NCBI GenBank assembly: GCA_022701925.1
Contig: JAKONM010000189.1
Span: 1 to 15,446, forward strand
Direction: 5' to 3'
From: Microbacteriaceae bacterium
GTDB taxonomy: Bacteria; Actinomycetota; Actinomycetes; Actinomycetales; Microbacteriaceae
DNA: 15,446 nucleotides
The notes under the pieces are model-generated. The model had not been told where the DNA came from and searched no databases. It was given only the letters and a program-made list of their open reading frames with translations. The position numbers were made by a program, and so were the translations under genes. Below, piece by piece: positions 13,117 through 15,446 of the stretch (position 1 is its first letter; each line of letters opens with the position of its first letter).

Positions 13117-15446
<2,330 letters not shown>

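Overview
This window is high-GC DNA on which every gene is chromosomal in character. The gene order polA – rpsA – coaE – uvrB – uvrA, the ribosomal protein S1 sequence, the TANNNT-type −10 boxes and the frequent leaderless starts all point to an actinobacterium. The S1 tail is most like Micrococcales, perhaps Microbacteriaceae; that placement comes from remembered family sequences and is inference. No tRNA, rRNA, CRISPR, insertion sequence or phage gene is visible.

Layout. Bases 1–81 are the last codons of DNA polymerase I (polA). Bases 255–2702 hold a mannitol-type phosphotransferase (PTS) locus split into separate IIC, IIB and IIA genes and followed by HPr (ptsH). It lies between polA and rpsA, and a strong GC hairpin ends it. 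A class II glutamine amidotransferase of unknown substrate (2769–3608, minus) is transcribed toward ptsH. rpsA (3949–5388) follows, behind a structured leader of about 165 nt, then a hairpin and coaE (5473–6066). An RhtA-like EamA exporter (6067–6939, minus) meets coaE stop codon to stop codon. Divergent from the exporter is a Tat-exported ferritin-like protein (7111–8085). Next come uvrB (8176–10248), a CDP-glycerol glycerophosphotransferase-like gene (10300–11550), a polytopic GT-C-type glycosyltransferase (11558–13051, minus) and the first 776 codons of uvrA (13117 to the window end).

How the genes fit together. The four PTS genes form one phosphorylation and uptake module: HPr His15 to IIA His68 to IIB Cys16 to sugar carried by IIC. 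Enzyme I and mannitol-phosphate dehydrogenase are not in the window. PolA, UvrA and UvrB belong to nucleotide excision repair. The two genes between uvrB and uvrA look like cell-envelope polymer or glycan functions.

Most notable sequence-level observations. (1) The rpsA leader folds into a long stem whose apical loop carries a 9-nt copy of the rpsA initiation region, a possible autoregulatory decoy. (2) Four genes (coaE, uvrB, the glycerophosphotransferase-like gene, uvrA) have a TANNNT box exactly 6 nt before the start codon, implying leaderless mRNAs. (3) A perfect 17-bp hairpin separates IIC from IIB inside the PTS operon. (4) Perfect inverted repeats sit at the candidate promoters of the ferritin-like gene and uvrA. 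I did not find a clearly new multi-gene system; the rpsA leader is the best candidate for something undescribed.
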